A stretch of 47,763 bases of DNA from Alphaproteobacteria bacterium (GTDB lineage Bacteria; Pseudomonadota; Alphaproteobacteria; SMXQ01), in the NCBI GenBank assembly GCA_009380075.1, contig WHSO01000019.1:1-47763 (forward strand), given 5' to 3'. The notes below the pieces were generated by a model, which was not told where the DNA came from, did not search any database, and worked only from the letters and a program-made list of their open reading frames with translations. Numbering within the stretch: the first letter of the stretch is position 1; the number at the start of each line of letters is the position of its first letter. The position numbers and the translations under genes are program-made. Of this stretch, positions 38,632 through 47,759 are shown one piece after another.

Positions 38632-40224
38632 TCAGGCAGAGACGCGCTCCCGCACGCGCCCGCCGTGGGCCGGACGCAGAAGGGAGTTTCCCGTCATTTC
38701 ACTCGGCTGCGGCAGGCCCATCAGCGCCAGCACCGTAGGCGCCAGATCCGCCAGCCGCCCGCCGCTGACGCCTTCGACCCATTCCGGCGCGTTGACCAGA
38801 ACCAGCGGCACGGGATTGACCGTATGGGCGGTGTGGGGCTGGCTGTGTTCGTAATCACGCATCAATTCGGCGTTGCCGTGATCGGCCGTGATCAGCATCA
38901 CGCCACCGGCCTTGACGATGGCGCCTTCCAGCCGTCCGAGGCAGGTATCCACCGCCTCCACCGCCGCCACCGCGGCCTCGAGATTTCCGGTATGGCCGAC
39001 CATGTCGCCGTTGGCATAATTGACCAGGATAAAATCGTAAGTTCCGCCTGTGATGGCGTCCACCAGCTTGTCGGTCACTTCATAGGCCGACATCTCGGGC
39101 TTCTGGTCGTAGGTATCGACCTTGGGCGAGGGGACGAGGATACGGTCCTCGCCCTCGGAGGGCGTTTCGATCCCGCCGTTGAAGAAAAAGGTCACGTGGG
39201 CGTATTTCTCCGTCTCGGCGATTCGCAACTGGCGAAGGCCCGCGTCGGCGATGATCTGGCCGAGAAGGTGGTCGAGGTCTTCCGCCGGAAACAGGACCTG
39301 CATCAGCTCGTTCAGACGGGTCGAATATTCGGTCATGGCGAGCGTTGCGGCAAAAACGACGGTGCGCGGACGTTGGAATCCGTCGAAACCTGGGTCGAGC
39401 AGGGCAAGAAGGATTTCGCGTGCCCGGTCGGCGCGGAAATTGCCCATGGCTAGTCCGTCCCCGTCCTTGATGCCGGCGAAGGTGCCGACAGCGGTCGGTG
39501 CGACGAACTCATCCGTCTCGCCGCGCCCGTAGGCTGCCTCGACGGCCGCGTGCGCGGTCGGCGCGCGTTCGCCGGCGGCATCCATCATCACGCGGAAGGC
39601 GCGTTCGACGCGCTCCCACCGCTTGTCCCGGTCCATCGCCCAGTAGCGGCCCGTAACGGTCACGATGCCGGGGCCGGGGACACCCTTGATGCCGTCTTCG
39701 AACTTCTCGAGATAGCCGAGCGCGCTTTTTGGCGGGGTATCGCGGCCGTCCAGGAAGGCATGGACCGCCACCGGCACGCCCGCCTCGCCCACCGTCCGGG
39801 CGAGCGCGGCGATCTGATCCTGATGCGAGTGAACGCCGCCGGGCGAGATCAGGCCGCACAGATGCAGCGTCCCCCCCGTCTTTTTCAGGCGCGCGACCAC
39901 GTCGCCGAGCGCCGGGTTGCGCGCAAGACTGCCGTCGGCAATGGCGGCATCGATGCGCGGCATGTCCTGCATGACGACCCGCCCGGCACCCATGTTCATG
40001 TGCCCGACCTCGGAATTGCCCATCTGGCCGCGCGGCAGGCCGACGTCCAGTGCCGATGCCTGCACATGGGCGGTCGGCAGGTCGGCCATGAAATGGCGCC
40101 AGACCGGGGCGTCGGCGCGGCAAATGGCGTTGTCCTCGCACTCGCTGCGTTCGCCCCAGCCATCGAGGACGCACAGGACCACCGGACGGGGACGGGGGGA
40201 ACGGGGCGAATCCGGAGACGTCAT
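38632..40224 (-). CDS. gpmI: 2,3-bisphosphoglycerate-independent phosphoglycerate mutase
   Basis: Interconverts 3- and 2-phosphoglycerate in glycolysis and gluconeogenesis using two manganese ions and a serine phosphoenzyme. The 530-residue protein begins after a short Pro/Ser/Arg stretch with VVLCVLDGWGERSE. The catalytic Ser is in GQMGNSEVGHMNMGAGRVV, followed by SPGGVHSHQDQI, HAFLDGRDTPP, GRYWAMDRDKRWERV and MGNFRADRAREI. Metal ligands lie in NYANGDMVGHTG and ITADHGNAELM. The ATG at 40224 lacks a strong ribosome site and the frame extends to 40359. All active-site residues are present. Confidence 0.97.
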   Translation of the reverse strand: MTSPDSPRSPRPRPVVLCVLDGWGERSECEDNAICRADAPVWRHFMADLPTAHVQASALDVGLPRGQMGNSEVGHMNMGAGRVVMQDMPRIDAAIADGSLARNPALGDVVARLKKTGGTLHLCGLISPGGVHSHQDQIAALARTVGEAGVPVAVHAFLDGRDTPPKSALGYLEKFEDGIKGVPGPGIVTVTGRYWAMDRDKRWERVERAFRVMMDAAGERAPTAHAAVEAAYGRGETDEFVAPTAVGTFAGIKDGDGLAMGNFRADRAREILLALLDPGFDGFQRPRTVVFAATLAMTEYSTRLNELMQVLFPAEDLDHLLGQIIADAGLRQLRIAETEKYAHVTFFFNGGIETPSEGEDRILVPSPKVDTYDQKPEMSAYEVTDKLVDAITGGTYDFILVNYANGDMVGHTGNLEAAVAAVEAVDTCLGRLEGAIVKAGGVMLITADHGNAELMRDYEHSQPHTAHTVNPVPLVLVNAPEWVEGVSGGRLADLAPTVLALMGLPQPSEMTGNSLLRPAHGGRVRERVSA

Positions 40225-40367
40225 GGAGCAGGGGTCCGATACAAATTCGTTTGTAAATTCAAGCGACAAGCCAGCCCGCCGGGCACCGCCGGACGCAAAG
40301 ACCCTAGCGCGTTCGCCCCCGGGGCTCAAGCCTAGCCGGGGAAAACGGTCGTGGCACACCGTTAACC

Positions 40368-40844
40368 TTACCGTCCGGGCGGTGGCCCGGCGCGGTGGTA
40401 GGGATGACCCGACAGGATCGCCTCGGCGCGGTAGAGTTGTTCGACGACGAGAGTCCGCACCAGCATGTGCGGCCAGGTCATGGGACCCAGCGACAGCACC
40501 ATTCCGGCAACGTCCAGCACCGGCTTGCCCAGGCCGTCGGCGCCGCCGATGATGAAACAGGCCGCGGATGTTCCCGTATCGCGCAGGCGACGCATCCTCT
40601 CGGCCAGTGCCTCGCTCGATAGCATCCGGCCCAAGCTGTCCAGCGCGAAGACGAAGGCCCCGTCCGGCACGCGCTTGAGCAGAAGTTCCGCTTCGCGGTC
40701 GACGCGCCGGGCGGTATCAAGCTTGCGGCGTTCCTCGACCTCGACCAGTTCTGGCGGCGGGTGAAGGCGTTTCGCGTAAGATTCGTACAGGGCACGCTCG
40801 GCACTGGCGCGAAAGCGGCCGACGGCGAGGATCACGGTCCGCAT
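40368..40844 (-). CDS. rlmH: 23S rRNA pseudouridine-1915 N3-methyltransferase
   Basis: SPOUT-class methyltransferase modifying helix 69 of 23S rRNA in assembled ribosomes. The 158-residue protein starts MRTVILAVGRFRASAERALYESYAKRL. It has FALDSLGRMLSSEALAERM, the knot motif FIIGGADGLGKPVLDVA, and the end LSLGPMTWPHMLVRTLVVEQLYRAEAILSGHPYHR, which is nearly invariant in RlmH. It lies with rsfS in most proteobacteria, but here a glutamine-amidotransferase gene separates the two. Confidence 0.97.
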   Translation of the reverse strand: MRTVILAVGRFRASAERALYESYAKRLHPPPELVEVEERRKLDTARRVDREAELLLKRVPDGAFVFALDSLGRMLSSEALAERMRRLRDTGTSAACFIIGGADGLGKPVLDVAGMVLSLGPMTWPHMLVRTLVVEQLYRAEAILSGHPYHRAGPPPGR

Positions 40845-40857
40845 CGCGCCCGTCTCT

Positions 40858-41565
40858 TCACAGGCCGACCTGCGACAGCCAGTCGCCGAAAAAGAGGCGT
40901 CCCTGCCTCGTCATCGTTGCCGACCATCGGGCCGTGTCTTCGCGCAATTTCGTCACGGTCACCTCCGGCGTGGCAGCGATCTCCGCGGCATGGCCGACGA
41001 ACCAGCGTTCCAGCGCATGCCCGGCCGCCTCGGCGTGAAACTGCAGTGCCAGCGCTGCCTTGCCCCAGGAAAACGCCTGGTTGGGGCAGATGTCGCTGGA
41101 GGCCAGGTGTATCGCGCCGGCGGGAACATCGAAGGTATCGCCGTGCCAGTGCAACACGTGGGTCAACGCCCCATCGACTGGGGCAAGGCAGCCCCTGCGC
41201 CCCGCTTCGGTAAGGGTGAGGGGATACCATCCGATTTCCTTGACGCCCATCGGCGCGACGCGCGCGCCCAGCGCCGCCGCCATCAACTGCGCGCCAAGGC
41301 AGATTCCGAGCGTCGGGGCATCGACGGCGAGCCGCCGTTCGATCGTGCGGATTTCGTCGGTGAGGAATGGATAGGATTCCTGTTCGTAGACTCCGATGGG
41401 ACCGCCCAGGATGATTATCAGGTCCGCCGCCGCCGGGTCCAGGCCGCCGAAGCCGGCGGCGGGCACGTCCCAATACACGATGTCGAATCCGCGTTGCTTC
41501 AGCAAGGGCCCGAGAAGACCCAGATCCTCGAACGGAACGTGGCGAAGGGCGAGCGCCGTCGCCAT
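40858..41565 (-). CDS. class I glutamine amidotransferase-like protein
   Basis: A 235-residue stand-alone amidotransferase domain of the GMP-synthase-like type. Nucleophile Cys is in TLGICLGAQLMAAALG, and the His-x-Glu of the triad is in LQFHAEA. GWYPLTLTEAG and VLHWHGDTFDVPAGAIHLASSDICPNQAF are typical of the YfeJ/GuaA-like stand-alone group. I chose the ATG at 41565 with GAAGG just upstream; ATG codons at 41598 and 41601 overlap rsfS. No synthetase domain is fused or adjacent, so the ammonia acceptor is unknown. It sits between rlmH and rsfS, an unusual position. Confidence 0.88.
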   Translation of the reverse strand: MATALALRHVPFEDLGLLGPLLKQRGFDIVYWDVPAAGFGGLDPAAADLIIILGGPIGVYEQESYPFLTDEIRTIERRLAVDAPTLGICLGAQLMAAALGARVAPMGVKEIGWYPLTLTEAGRRGCLAPVDGALTHVLHWHGDTFDVPAGAIHLASSDICPNQAFSWGKAALALQFHAEAAGHALERWFVGHAAEIAATPEVTVTKLREDTARWSATMTRQGRLFFGDWLSQVGL

Positions 41566-41572
41566 GGCGCCT

Positions 41573-42232
41573 TCAGTCGGGCCGACGTGGGTCGGCATCA
41601 TCGCGCTCGGGGCCGAGCGCGGAGCCCCACATCTTTTCCAGGTTGTAGAGCCGGCGTACCTCCGGGCGGAACAGATGGACCACCACGTCGCCCTGGTCGA
41701 CCAGGACCCAGTCGGCCGTGGCGAGGCCCTCGATCGGCGGTGTCCGGCCGCTCGATGCCTTGATCCTCTCGCGCAGATGCTCCGCCATGGCACCGATGTG
41801 ACGCGGGTTGCGCCCCGACGCGATCACCATGTAATCGGCCATGGCGCTCTTGCCGGCGAGGTCGATGATGGCGACTTCGTCCGCTTGGTCTTCGTCGAGA
41901 ACCCTGGCGATCATCTTGAGTGCCTGGCGCGACGGGCTCTCCGCCGCAGGTTTGAGCCGAGCGGCTTTGCGCGATCCTGCCTTGCCGGCGACCGCCCCCT
42001 TTGCGCGGACGGCCGACTTTGCCGCGGGGGGCTTACGGGCGGAGGAGGACTTCTTGCGACCGGATTTCGTCGACGGGGCCGCCGTCGTCTTCGCCTTGGC
42101 GGGCGCCTTGCGACTCGCTGCCTTTTTGGACGAAGCCTTTTTCGCAGCGACCGTCTTCGCGGGATTCGTCTTGCGGGGGCTCGAACGGCTCTTCGACGCG
42201 CTGCTCGGTTTAGTGGGAGCCGGTTTCTTCAA
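41573..42232 (-). CDS. rsfS: ribosomal silencing factor RsfS with long basic N-terminal extension
   Basis: Binds uL14 on the large subunit and blocks 70S joining during starvation. The conserved core (IARVLDEDQADEVAIIDLAGKSAMADYMVIASGRNPRHIGAMAEHL ... TADWVLVDQGDVVVHLFRPEVRRLYNLEKMWG) is the last 113 residues and could begin at the ATG at 41914. The frame is open further up to a TTG at 42232 that overlaps the nadD stop (TTGA). It encodes about 106 extra residues almost all Lys, Ala, Ser, Pro and Arg. The absence of stops, the biased composition, and the coupling geometry favour a real extension, but the start is uncertain. Confidence 0.85.
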   Translation of the reverse strand: MKKPAPTKPSSASKSRSSPRKTNPAKTVAAKKASSKKAASRKAPAKAKTTAAPSTKSGRKKSSSARKPPAAKSAVRAKGAVAGKAGSRKAARLKPAAESPSRQALKMIARVLDEDQADEVAIIDLAGKSAMADYMVIASGRNPRHIGAMAEHLRERIKASSGRTPPIEGLATADWVLVDQGDVVVHLFRPEVRRLYNLEKMWGSALGPERDDADPRRPD

Positions 42233-42876
42233 CGTCTGCGTCGTGCCTTTCCGCGCTTGCGCATCATACGGATACGCGTTGCCGATGCGGGATGCAGCGG
42301 CGAATGAAAGTAAACCCAGGCCGGTGGCCGGTGGCCGACGATCCTGGCGGCGTTGCGCGAGCGCATGCGAAAGCGCGCGAACCGGTGCGCCGCCTTGCTT
42401 GCCAGCGCCTTGAAAGAATAGGTGGCGCGGTCGAAAACCGCAATGGGAACGGCGCGAAAGATCAGGCGCCAGTTCTGCCAGCGTGATATCTGGCCGAGGT
42501 TGTCCGCACCCATGATCCAGACGAAATGGGCACGCGGGAAAGTGGCCCTCAGCGCCCGCAGCGTGCTTGCGGTGTAGCGGGTGCCGAGGCGATTCTCGAT
42601 GTCGGTGACGATGATGCGGGGATGCCGCGCCATCGCCCGGGCCGACGCGATACGCTCTTCGAAAGGCGCCATGTCGTCGGAGCTCTTGAGCGGATTCTGC
42701 GGCGAAACCATCCACCACAGTTCGTCGAGGGCAAGCAGTCGGATGGCGAGGCGCGATATGTGCAGATGTCCTTCATGGGCGGGATTGAACGATCCCCCCA
42801 GTATGCCGATGCGCGCCCCAGGCCGCCGTGCACCGGCGACGTGAGACCGCGCCGCCTGGGCGGTGATGACGGGCAC
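42229..42876 (-). CDS. nadD: nicotinate-nucleotide adenylyltransferase
   Basis: Adenylates nicotinate mononucleotide in NAD synthesis. The 215-residue protein has the nucleotidyltransferase motif GILGGSFNPAHEGHLHISRLA (about residues 23-43), WWMVSPQNPLK, the ENRLGTRYTASTLRAL segment, WIMGADNLGQISRWQNW, and a late SPLHPASATRIR, where many homologues have SSTxIR. The start is a GTG at 42876. Its stop overlaps a TTG that may start rsfS. nadC is also in this window, so two of the NAD pathway steps lie in it but in different operons. Confidence 0.95.
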   Translation of the reverse strand: MPVITAQAARSHVAGARRPGARIGILGGSFNPAHEGHLHISRLAIRLLALDELWWMVSPQNPLKSSDDMAPFEERIASARAMARHPRIIVTDIENRLGTRYTASTLRALRATFPRAHFVWIMGADNLGQISRWQNWRLIFRAVPIAVFDRATYSFKALASKAAHRFARFRMRSRNAARIVGHRPPAWVYFHSPLHPASATRIRMMRKRGKARRRR

Positions 42877-42906
42877 AGGGCTCAGGGGGTTCCCGTCCGC
42901 ACGTTT

Positions 42907-44190
42907 TCAGGGCCGCGTCTGGCCGGCGCCGTGAACGACGTACTTGTAGCTCGTGAGCTGTTCGACTCCGACGGGCCCGCGCGCATGCAGCTTGTCGGTG
43001 GAGATTCCGATCTCGGCCCCCATGCCGAACTCGCCACCGTCGGCGAACTGGGTCGAGGCGTTGTGCAGGACGATCGCACTGTCGATCTCGTTCAGAAACG
43101 TCTCCGCCGCGGCCGCGTCCCCGGTGATGATCGATTCGGTATGGTGCGAGCCGTATTTCTCGATATGGGCGACGGCGCCGGCAACCCCGTCCACCAGTTT
43201 CACGGAAATGATGGCGTCGAGATATTCCGTGCCCCAGTCGGCCTCCGTCGCCGCCTTCGCCCGCGGCTCCGCGGCGCAGACCTCGGCGTCGCCGCGCACC
43301 TCGCAGCCGGCCTTGATCAGGTCGTCGAGCACCGGCAGCAGATGGGTCTTCGCCACCTTGCGGTCGACCAGAAGCGACTCCGCCGCTCCGCAGATGCCGG
43401 TCCGGCGCATCTTGGCGTTCAAGGTTACCGCGCGGGCCATCTCCAGGTCGGCGCCGCCGTCGATATAGACGTGACAGACGCCGTCGAGGTGCTTGATGAC
43501 GGGAATGCGGCTCTCGGCCGCAACCCGCTCGATCAGCGACTTGCCGCCGCGCGGCACGATGACGTCGATGAGCCCCGTCATGCGCAGCATCTCGCCCACC
43601 GCGGCGCGGTCGGTCGTGGGCACGAGCTGGGCGCAGGCTTCTGGCAGGCCCGCTGCCGTGAGCCCGCGGTGCAGCGCGGCGATGATGGCGCGGGACGAAT
43701 GGAAGCTCTCCGACCCGCCGCGCAGGATCACGGCATTGCCGGACTTGAGGCACAGCGCCGCCGCGTCGGCGGTGACGTTGGGCCGCGATTCGTAGATCAC
43801 GCCGATGACGCCGAGCGGTACCCGCACGCGGGTGATGCGCAGTCCGTTGGGCCGCGTCCAGTCGGCGATCACGTCGCCGACTGGATCCTTGAGCGCGGCG
43901 ACATCCTCAATCCCCTTGGCCATGGCTTCGACACCGGCGGCGTTCAGCATCAGTCGGTCGAGGAACGCCGGGGTCGCGCCTGCCCCCATTGCCGCCTCGA
44001 GGTCGCGGGCATTGGCTGAGGCGATGGCTTCGGCGTCGGTACGGATCGCGGTGGCGGCGGCAATGAGTGCCTTGGTCTTGGCGCCCGCGTCGGCGCGGGC
44101 CAGCACCCTGGCAGCGGTGCGCGCGTCCCGCCCCAGGCGCTGCATGGCGGCGTGAAGGTCGTTTCCGCGCTCAATGTCGGCGACGGTCAT
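42907..44190 (-). CDS. proA: gamma-glutamyl phosphate reductase
   Basis: NADPH-dependent reduction of gamma-glutamyl phosphate, the second step of proline synthesis. The 427-residue protein has [39 protein letters not shown] (coenzyme-binding), [28 protein letters not shown], and the catalytic Cys in [56 protein letters not shown] is the strongly conserved C-terminus. The ATG is at 44190, 14 bases after proB. Confidence 0.97.
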   Translation of the reverse strand: MTVADIERGNDLHAAMQRLGRDARTAARVLARADAGAKTKALIAAATAIRTDAEAIASANARDLEAAMGAGATPAFLDRLMLNAAGVEAMAKGIEDVAALKDPVGDVIADWTRPNGLRITRVRVPLGVIGVIYESRPNVTADAAALCLKSGNAVILRGGSESFHSSRAIIAALHRGLTAAGLPEACAQLVPTTDRAAVGEMLRMTGLIDVIVPRGGKSLIERVAAESRIPVIKHLDGVCHVYIDGGADLEMARAVTLNAKMRRTGICGAAESLLVDRKVAKTHLLPVLDDLIKAGCEVRGDAEVCAAEPRAKAATEADWGTEYLDAIISVKLVDGVAGAVAHIEKYGSHHTESIITGDAAAAETFLNEIDSAIVLHNASTQFADGGEFGMGAEIGISTDKLHARGPVGVEQLTSYKYVVHGAGQTRP

Positions 44191-44204
44191 GGCCGGCTGC
44201 GTCC

Positions 44205-45335
44205 TTACCTGTCGTTGCCGTCGAGGACGACAAGATCGTCCCGGTGGATCATCTCGTCGCGGCCACGGTAGCCCAGAACCTCTTGAATTTCACGGCTTTT
44301 GTGGCCGGCGAGACGGCGCGCGTCGGCATCGGCGTAGGCGACCAGACCGCGCGCCACCTCGCGGCCCGCGCCGTCGCGCACGATCACCGCGTCGCCCCGG
44401 TCGAAGCGGCCGTCGACCTTCGTGACCCCCGCGGGCAGCAGGCTCTTGCCCTCGCGCAGCGCCCTGAGCGCCCCGTCGTCCACGGTGAGAGTTCCGGCGG
44501 GCTTGAGCGAAGCGGCGATCCAGTGCTTGCGGCTGGCGCGCGGGGTGCCTTCCGGCACGAACCATGTCTTGCGCGGGGCCTTGTCGAGGTCGCGCAGGGC
44601 GTGGGGCTTGCGGCCGTCGGCGATCACCATGCGGCAGCCGGCGCCGAGCGCCACCCGCGCCGCCTCGAGCTTGGTCACCATGCCGCCCGACGAATAGCCC
44701 GGCGGCGCATCGCCCGCCATGGCAAGAATCTCGGGCGTCAAAGCGCGGACCTCGGGGATGAACTTGGCTTCGGGATGCTTGCGGGGGTCGGCGGCGTAAA
44801 GCCCGTCGACGGTGGAGAATAGTGCCAGCGTATCGGCGGTGATCATCGCAGCGACACGTGCGGCCAGGCGGTCATTGTCGCCGTAGCGGATCTCGTTGGT
44901 GGCGACGGTGTCGTTCTCGTTGATCACCGGCACGGCGCCAAGCCTGAGGAGCGTTTCGATGGTGTTGCGGGCGTTGAGATAGCGCCGGCGCTCCTCGGTG
45001 TCGCTCAGGGTCAGCAGCACCTGGGCGACGTTCACCCCGTGTCGGGCGAGGGCGGCCTGATAGGCATGGGCGAGGCGGATCTGCCCCGATGCCGCGGCGG
45101 CCTGCTTCTCTTCGAGCCGCAGACGCGCGCGCTCGATTCCAAGGAGCCCGCGGCCCACGGCGATTGCGCCCGACGACACCAGCACCACCTGGGTGCCGCG
45201 GGACTTCAGTTCCGCGACGTCGCGCGCGAGCGCGCCGAGCCAGCGCGTGCGTACCAGGCCCTTCCTTTCATCGGCCAGCAGTGCCGAGCCGATCTTGACG
45301 ACGAGACGCCGCGCGGAGGACAGCAGCTGGGTCAT
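44205..45335 (-). CDS. proB: glutamate 5-kinase
   Basis: Phosphorylates glutamate in the first, usually proline-inhibited, step of proline synthesis. The 376-residue protein has an amino-acid kinase domain ([94 protein letters not shown]) and a C-terminal PUA domain (about residues 280-370). The ATG at 45335 overlaps the obgE stop by four bases (ATGA). The longer frame up to 45542 is a shadow of obgE. Confidence 0.97.
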   Translation of the reverse strand: MTQLLSSARRLVVKIGSALLADERKGLVRTRWLGALARDVAELKSRGTQVVLVSSGAIAVGRGLLGIERARLRLEEKQAAAASGQIRLAHAYQAALARHGVNVAQVLLTLSDTEERRRYLNARNTIETLLRLGAVPVINENDTVATNEIRYGDNDRLAARVAAMITADTLALFSTVDGLYAADPRKHPEAKFIPEVRALTPEILAMAGDAPPGYSSGGMVTKLEAARVALGAGCRMVIADGRKPHALRDLDKAPRKTWFVPEGTPRASRKHWIAASLKPAGTLTVDDGALRALREGKSLLPAGVTKVDGRFDRGDAVIVRDGAGREVARGLVAYADADARRLAGHKSREIQEVLGYRGRDEMIHRDDLVVLDGNDR

Positions 45336-46381
45336 GGTCCGTCGTTCGTGACTGCGGCTGCGGCTTGCGTGCCGCCAGTCTTGCGCGTTGCCCGGACGTG
45401 CCCGAAGGCCGCGCGCATCAGTTCGGCGACGCCCTTGCCGGTGACGCCGGAAATGCGGTGGACCAGGACCAGTTTGCACCTGGCCGCGCGGGCAAGCTTT
45501 TTCGCCTGAGCCTCGACGCCGGCGGCATCGAGCGCGTCGCATTTGGTCAGGACGGGGATCTCCGGCTTTGCTTCGAGGCCGGCGCCGTATTCGGCGAGCT
45601 CCCGGCGCACGGTCCGGTACGCCCCGGCAACGTCCTCCTGGGTACCGTCCACGAGGTGCAGCAGCACGCCGCAGCGCTCGACATGGCCGAGGAAGCGGGT
45701 GCCGAGGCCGACCCCTTCATGGGCGCCTTCGATCAACCCGGGGATGTCGGCCATGACGAATTCGCTGTCGTCGATGTAGACGACGCCGAGCTGCGGCGAC
45801 AATGTGGTGAAGGGGTAGTCCGCGATCTTGGGCCGGGCCCGCGAGGCCGCGGCCAGCAGCGTCGATTTGCCGGCGTTGGGCAGGCCGATGAGGCCGACGT
45901 CGGCCAGCACCTTGAGGCGCAGCCACACCCAGCGTTCCTCGCCGGGCCAGCCGGGGTCGGCGCGGCGCGGCGCCTGATTGGTGGAGGACTTGAAATGATC
46001 GTTGCCGAAGCCGCCGTCGCCGCCACGCGCGATGACGAAGCGGATGCCGGGTGCGGCAAGGTCGGCCAGCACGGTTGTCTTGTCCTCGGCCAGCAGGATG
46101 GTGCCGACGGGAACCTCGATCACGATGTCGTCCGCGTCCGCGCCGGTACGGTTGCGGCCCGATCCGCCCCGGCCGTTCCTGGCCACGAAATGCTGGCGGT
46201 AGCGGAAGTCGATCAGGGTGTTGAGCCCGTCCACGGCGACCGCGATGACGGAACCGCCGCGCCCGCCGTTCCCGCCGTCGGGCCCGCCGAATTCGATGAA
46301 CTTCTCGCGCCGGAAGCTGAGGCTGCCGGCACCACCGTCACCCGCCTTGACGTAAATCTTGGCTTCATCGAGGAACTGCAT
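45332..46381 (-). CDS. obgE: Obg GTPase involved in ribosome assembly
   Basis: Large-subunit assembly and stringent-response GTPase, 349 residues. The Gly-rich Obg domain occupies about residues 1-158 ([43 protein letters not shown]). The G domain has [13 protein letters not shown] (G1), [26 protein letters not shown] (G3/switch II) and TKCDA (G4, Thr replacing the usual Asn). The C-terminus is short. The rpmA terminator lies immediately upstream, so it probably has its own promoter within 46382-46420, but none was clear. Confidence 0.96.
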   Translation of the reverse strand: MQFLDEAKIYVKAGDGGAGSLSFRREKFIEFGGPDGGNGGRGGSVIAVAVDGLNTLIDFRYRQHFVARNGRGGSGRNRTGADADDIVIEVPVGTILLAEDKTTVLADLAAPGIRFVIARGGDGGFGNDHFKSSTNQAPRRADPGWPGEERWVWLRLKVLADVGLIGLPNAGKSTLLAAASRARPKIADYPFTTLSPQLGVVYIDDSEFVMADIPGLIEGAHEGVGLGTRFLGHVERCGVLLHLVDGTQEDVAGAYRTVRRELAEYGAGLEAKPEIPVLTKCDALDAAGVEAQAKKLARAARCKLVLVHRISGVTGKGVAELMRAAFGHVRATRKTGGTQAAAAVTNDGP

Positions 46382-46421
46382 CGCCGGTCCGTCTCATACA
46401 CACGTCAACCCTGAGGCCAAC

Positions 46422-46452
46422 AAAAAAGGGGAATGTAAGCCATTCCCCTTTT
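46422..46452 (-). terminator. Rho-independent terminator after rpmA
   Basis: Perfect 12-base arms AAAAGGGGAATG (46424-46435) and CATTCCCCTTTT (46441-46452) around TAAGC. On the minus strand the stem is followed by a run of T (complement of the A run at 46422-46427). It ends the rplU-rpmA transcript 27 bases after the rpmA stop and insulates obgE. Confidence 0.9.
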
Positions 46453-46478
46453 CTGAAGTTCGGGATGGCCGTTGTTGC

Positions 46479-46736
46479 TCAGTCGCGCGGCTCCACCGAC
46501 ACGAACGACCGGCCGCCTTCCTTGCGGGCGAAGCGGACCTGCCCCTCGACCAGGGCAAACAGGGTATGGTCGCGGCCGATACCGACGTTTTCGCCGGGAT
46601 GGAACTTGGTGCCGCGTTGGCGCACGAGGATATTGCCGGCGACGACCTTCTCTCCGCCGAACTTCTTCACGCCGAGGCGCCGGCCGGCGGAATCGCGTCC
46701 GTTGCGCGAGGAACCACCTGCTTTCTTGTGTGCCAT
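46479..46736 (-). CDS. rpmA: ribosomal protein bL27
   Basis: 85-residue large-subunit protein whose N-terminus reaches the peptidyl-transferase centre. It has the classical sequence [68 protein letters not shown]. No N-terminal leader of the Firmicutes type (cleaved before AHKK) is present. It lies six bases after rplU, ending at a strong terminator. Confidence 0.98.
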   Translation of the reverse strand: MAHKKAGGSSRNGRDSAGRRLGVKKFGGEKVVAGNILVRQRGTKFHPGENVGIGRDHTLFALVEGQVRFARKEGGRSFVSVEPRD

Positions 46737-46742
46737 GGACGA

Positions 46743-47249
46743 CTACTCCTTCTTCGCCGGCTTCCTGGCCGGGGCCTTCTTGGCGGCCGCCTTCTTTGCC
46801 GGTTTCCTGGCGGCGGACTTCGGTGCGGCGCGCTTGGGCGCGGCCTTCTTCGCCGGCGCCTTCCTGGCCTTGGGTGTAACCTCCGGCTCGGCCTTGGGTT
46901 TGGCCTCTACGGCCTTGCGCTCGGGCCTCGCCTGACCGGCGTCAAGAATGGCGGTGATGCGCACCACGGTCTCGAGCTGGCGATGACCTTTCTTGCGCCG
47001 GTAGTTCTGCCGGCGCTTCTTGCGGAAGATGATGACCTTGGCGCCCTTGCGCTGCTCCAGCACGTCGGCGAGGACCTGCGCACCCTCGACCAGCGGCGCA
47101 CCGATCTTCGCCTTGGTCCCGTCGTGCAGTGCCAGGACTTCGGAGAAGGCGAGTTCGCCGCCGGCCGCGCCCTCGAGACGCTCGATGGCGATGACGTCGT
47201 TTTCGGCGACCTTGTATTGTTTCCCGCCCGTGCGGATGACCGCGTACAT
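46743..47249 (-). CDS. rplU: ribosomal protein bL21 with long Lys/Ala-rich C-terminal tail
   Basis: The bL21 core occupies about residues 1-103 ([14 protein letters not shown] ... [32 protein letters not shown]). About 65 further residues of Lys/Ala/Pro/Arg follow ([19 protein letters not shown]... ending KKE). Tails of this kind occur on bL21 in several alphaproteobacteria, though this one is long. A strong promoter lies 54 bases upstream. The ATG at 47249 has AGAGAG a few bases upstream. Confidence 0.96.
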   Translation of the reverse strand: MYAVIRTGGKQYKVAENDVIAIERLEGAAGGELAFSEVLALHDGTKAKIGAPLVEGAQVLADVLEQRKGAKVIIFRKKRRQNYRRKKGHRQLETVVRITAILDAGQARPERKAVEAKPKAEPEVTPKARKAPAKKAAPKRAAPKSAARKPAKKAAAKKAPARKPAKKE

Positions 47250-47302
47250 GCCGCTCTCTCAATCTGAATATCAGGAAGACGGCCCCGCCGCCGAAAGCGC
47301 GG

Positions 47303-47330
47303 AATATAGCGTCCGAAGCGCTCCTGTCAA
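47303..47330 (-). promoter_or_regulatory. sigma-70-type promoter for rplU-rpmA
   Basis: On the minus strand TTGACA (47330-47325) is a perfect -35, followed after 16 bases by TATATT (47308-47303), one mismatch from TATAAT. Initiation near 47296 gives a leader of about 47 bases before rplU, room for an untranslated regulatory leader. Confidence 0.75.
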
Positions 47331-47669
47331 CGGTTTTCGCCCGGTTTCCGGGGCGATCCGGGGCCGATCATGCCCACGTTCCGGCCGTACCGCCCGGCAA
47401 GTGGAACACCCGAGGTTGGCCGTGGTGGTCGGTTCCGCCGGGCGGGGTCCTGCGGGGCCGGGGGCCATCGGTCTCGATCGCGGCCGGGCACCCCGGCATC
47501 CGCCCTGCGGGTACGGATCCACGGACGCACCCGGAGGCTTGCAGGGGCAGGGGGTGGTGGGCTAGTTTCCGGCTCCCGTCGCGTCCGGCGCCCGTTGCCG
47601 GGACTTTCGCTACTTTGAGGTCGCGGGCGCGGAATGACTAGGGGCAGGCCCGCCAGGGCCGACCCGGAC
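47331..47669. other. intergenic stretch between rplU promoter and tRNA-Ser
   Basis: GC-rich and without a credible gene on either strand; the open frames here are short and have no recognisable product. The promoter of the tRNA should lie within it but no clear -35/-10 pair was identified. Confidence 0.5.
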
Positions 47670-47759
47670 GGTGGGGTGCCGGAGTGGTCGATCGGGGCGG
47701 TCTCGAAAACCGTTGTGCGGGTAACCGTACCGTGGGTTCGAATCCCACCCCCACCGCCA
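47670..47759 (+). tRNA. tRNA-Ser (anticodon CGA)
   Basis: The acceptor arms GGTGGGG (47670-47676) and CCCCACC (47749-47755) pair, with discriminator G and an encoded CCA (47757-47759). The anticodon loop CTCGAAA gives CGA, reading serine codon UCG. The T arm is GTGGG TTCGAAT CCCAC. A long variable arm, the class II feature of serine tRNAs, separates the anticodon and T arms. It ends four bases before the window edge. Confidence 0.95.
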
